A stretch of DNA of 6,365 bases from Nanobdellota archaeon. GTDB lineage: Archaea; Nanobdellota; Nanobdellia; Woesearchaeales; BS150m-G63. The stretch spans positions 1 through 6,365 of the forward strand of contig JAGLOT010000037.1 of the NCBI GenBank assembly GCA_023137655.1, written 5' to 3'. Shown here one piece after another: positions 5,066 through 6,365 of the stretch (within the stretch, counting starts at the first letter, position 1; the number at the start of each line of letters is the position of its first letter). A program made the translations under genes and the position numbers. The notes under the pieces are model-generated. The model was not told the DNA's origin and did not search any database. It was given only the letters and a program-made list of their open reading frames with translations.

Positions 5066-5622
5066 AAAATTACATAGAAAAAGAAATTAAGCTAAAAGTT
5101 GAAAATCCCAATGAATTGATCGATAAATTAAGAAGAAAAGGTGCTGCATATTTGGGTGGTGCAATTGAAAGAACTACTAGGCTGGATACGGAAAATCTGG
5201 ATTTTGAAAAAAAAGGAAAATTCATTAGAGTTAGATCTGGATTCTCCAACACTATGACCCTTAAAGAAAAGATTGATAATGATGATAAGTTAGTTAGAAG
5301 ACGGAAAGAAACAGAATTTGAAATTGGTAATATAGAAAAAGCAGTATATCTTCTTCAGATTTTGGGATTAAATTATTCTAGGATTATGGAAAAATATAGG
5401 CAATCATGGAAATACAAAAATGTTAAAATTGAATTAGATGAATTGCCATTCGGGGTTTTCATTGAAATTGAGGGGGAAGAAAAAGATATTCAATCAACTT
5501 GTGATGATTTAGAACTTGATTCTACTCAAAAGATTCTTGTTACATACTGGCATCTTCATGAAGAAAAAAGTGATTCAAAAGATATTCTATTTGATAAAAA
5601 TCATGAAATGAAACTTATTTGA
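5062..5622 (+). CDS. CYTH-domain protein (class IV adenylate cyclase CyaB / triphosphatase family)
   Basis: This 186-residue protein is a complete CYTH triphosphate-tunnel enzyme. The signature ExExK is E6-K-E8-I-K10; further tunnel residues are visible in order: FIRVR (R56, R58), LKEK (K68, K70), ETEFE (E85, E87), EKYRQSW (K111, R113), KIELDE (E124, D126) and FIEIEGEE (E135, E137). All the charged positions expected for metal and triphosphate binding appear intact, so it is probably active. Family members hydrolyse inorganic or nucleoside/thiamine triphosphates, or make cAMP; the sequence does not decide between these. It is last in the operon, with its ATG overlapping the preceding stop (ATGA). 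About 25 residues after the domain (ending MKLI) form a polar tail of unknown role. Confidence 0.92.
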   Translation: MKNYIEKEIKLKVENPNELIDKLRRKGAAYLGGAIERTTRLDTENLDFEKKGKFIRVRSGFSNTMTLKEKIDNDDKLVRRRKETEFEIGNIEKAVYLLQILGLNYSRIMEKYRQSWKYKNVKIELDELPFGVFIEIEGEEKDIQSTCDDLELDSTQKILVTYWHLHEEKSDSKDILFDKNHEMKLI

Positions 5623-5663
5623 TTTACTTAAAATAGTAGCACTCCGCCCCTCTTCAAAAAGTC

Positions 5664-5694
5664 CCTAAATTATGATATTAAAGATAATTTTAGG
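5664..5694. repeat. Imperfect hairpin between the CYTH gene and the SPFH promoter
   Basis: CCTAAATTAT (5664-5673) can pair with ATAATTTTAGG (5684-5694), giving six plus four base pairs with one bulge and a 10-base loop. It lies 40 bases past the CYTH stop and just before the SPFH TATA box. It may help end the operon transcript or bind a regulator. The rest of 5623-5745 shows no other gene. Confidence 0.35.
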
Positions 5695-5698
5695 AAGA

Positions 5699-5740
5699 TT
5701 TATTAACCAAAGAAATCACAATAACCTTATTTAATGGGGG
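5699..5740 (+). promoter_or_regulatory. TATA box and GGGGG ribosome site of the SPFH gene
   Basis: TTTATTAA (5699-5706) is an archaeal TATA box predicting a transcript start near 5729, giving a very short leader. GGGGGT (5736-5741) precedes the ATG at 5746 and can pair with the anti-Shine-Dalgarno sequence by G-U wobble. An in-frame ATG at 5734 would add four residues (MGVK) and be almost leaderless, so it cannot be excluded. Confidence 0.5.
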
Positions 5741-5745
5741 TTAAA

Positions 5746-6365
5746 ATGTTAGGAACAATTGGAACTTTATTTGGAATAGCTATTTTCTATATATTAAGTG
5801 GAATAAAAATAGTCAATGAATATGAAAGAGGAATAAGATTTACACTGGGAAGATATACAGGGATTATACCTGCAGGTTTACGGTTTGTATGGCCAATATT
5901 TCAAAAATGGAATAAGGTGGATATGAGAGTTAAAGTTGTAGATGTACCTGACCAAGATTGTATGACTAAAGATAATGTTAGTGTAAATGTAAATGCAGTA
6001 TTATACTATAAAATTAGTCATGCAGATAAAGCAATATTAGAAGTTGAAAATTATAATTATGCAGTATCTCAATTAGCTCAAACAACCATGAGAGATGTAG
6101 TTGGTGAAGTGACATTGGATAATTTGTTGAGTAAAAGAGATCAAATAAGTAAGAGAATACAACAAATAGTTGATAAGTCTTCTGACCCTTGGGGTATAAA
6201 AGTAGTTACAGTTGAATTGAAACACATAGAACTTCCAAATGATATGAAAAGAACTATGGCTAAAGAAGCTGAAGCTGAACGTGAAAGACGAGCAGTTATA
6301 ATTAAAGCAGAAGGAGAACTTTTAGCATCAGAAGATGTTTCAAAAGCTGCAACTGTTTTAGGTCA
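5746..6365 (+). CDS. Stomatin/prohibitin-type SPFH domain protein (slipin; C-terminus cut by window edge)
   Basis: The open frame from 5746 to the edge gives 206 codons without a stop. It has an N-terminal membrane anchor (about residues 3-20, TIGTLFGIAIFYILSGI), then the stomatin signature IVNEYERGIRFTLGRYTGIIPAGLRFVWPIF, the MTKDNVSVNVNAVLYYKI strand region, and AQTTMRDVVGEVTLDNLLSKRDQI followed by WGIKVVTVELKHIELPNDMKRTMAKEAEAERERRAVIIKAEGE, the start of the C-terminal coiled coil. Slipins form oligomeric rings at the membrane and, in archaea, often work with an NfeD-type serine protease. The 5' neighbour is not NfeD, so a partner would have to lie downstream or elsewhere. It has its own promoter and is probably not part of the CYTH operon. 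Full-length relatives are about 250-270 residues, so most of the protein is present. Confidence 0.93.
   Translation, partial: MLGTIGTLFGIAIFYILSGIKIVNEYERGIRFTLGRYTGIIPAGLRFVWPIFQKWNKVDMRVKVVDVPDQDCMTKDNVSVNVNAVLYYKISHADKAILEVENYNYAVSQLAQTTMRDVVGEVTLDNLLSKRDQISKRIQQIVDKSSDPWGIKVVTVELKHIELPNDMKRTMAKEAEAERERRAVIIKAEGELLASEDVSKAATVLG

Noticed and set aside
5070..5252. Minus-strand open frame in the CYTH gene
   Set aside because: It is antisense to a complete conserved CYTH domain.
5274..5510. ATGATGA/GTGATGA strings resembling box C of archaeal C/D RNAs
   Set aside because: They fall in Asp-rich codons of the CYTH gene and no D/D' boxes (CTGA) lie at suitable distances.
5623..5663. Possible tRNA or other RNA gene after the CYTH gene
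   Set aside because: No T-arm or acceptor pairing is visible; only a short C-rich patch.

Overview
The window looks archaeal. It is strongly AT-rich and genes are tightly packed. Promoters resemble archaeal BRE/TATA elements (TTTAAATA or TTTATAA) placed about 26 bases before the likely transcript start. Ribosome binding sites are of the GGAGG/GGTGA type, and one gene (a TrmB-type regulator) appears to be leaderless. The lineage cannot be fixed from the sequence.

Left half, minus strand (read from 2590 down to 1). A promoter with two tandem palindromic operators drives a compact operon: a small DUF5320-like Cys/Gly/Arg protein (2518-2246), two small membrane proteins that look like the two halves of an ArsP/YraQ-type permease (2224-1799 and 1802-1281), a NifX/NifB-type (MTH1175-like) protein (1303-1001) and a DUF134 helix-turn-helix protein (999-724). 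Next, under its own promoter, comes a TrmB-family transcription regulator that runs off the left edge (675-1). The operators have the TGAA-N6-TTCA core known from ArsR/SmtB metal-sensor sites. Together with the permease, this suggests metal- or metalloid-responsive transport; that is inference.

Middle, plus strand (2776-5622). A translationally coupled three-gene operon encodes a radical SAM enzyme with a canonical CX3CX2C cluster motif, a protein with a C-terminal phosphoribosyltransferase-like domain whose PRPP loop is atypical, and a complete CYTH-domain triphosphate-binding enzyme. I do not recognise this trio as a characterised pathway. It is the best candidate for an undescribed system here: small-molecule or nucleotide chemistry using SAM, possibly PRPP, and a triphosphate substrate.

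Right end, plus strand (5746 to the edge). A stomatin/SPFH membrane protein starts from its own promoter and is cut by the window end. The divergent region 2534-2775 carries the promoters of both operons and several inverted repeats. The only other sizeable gap (5623-5745) holds an imperfect hairpin and the SPFH promoter. I saw no tRNA, rRNA, CRISPR array or insertion sequence.
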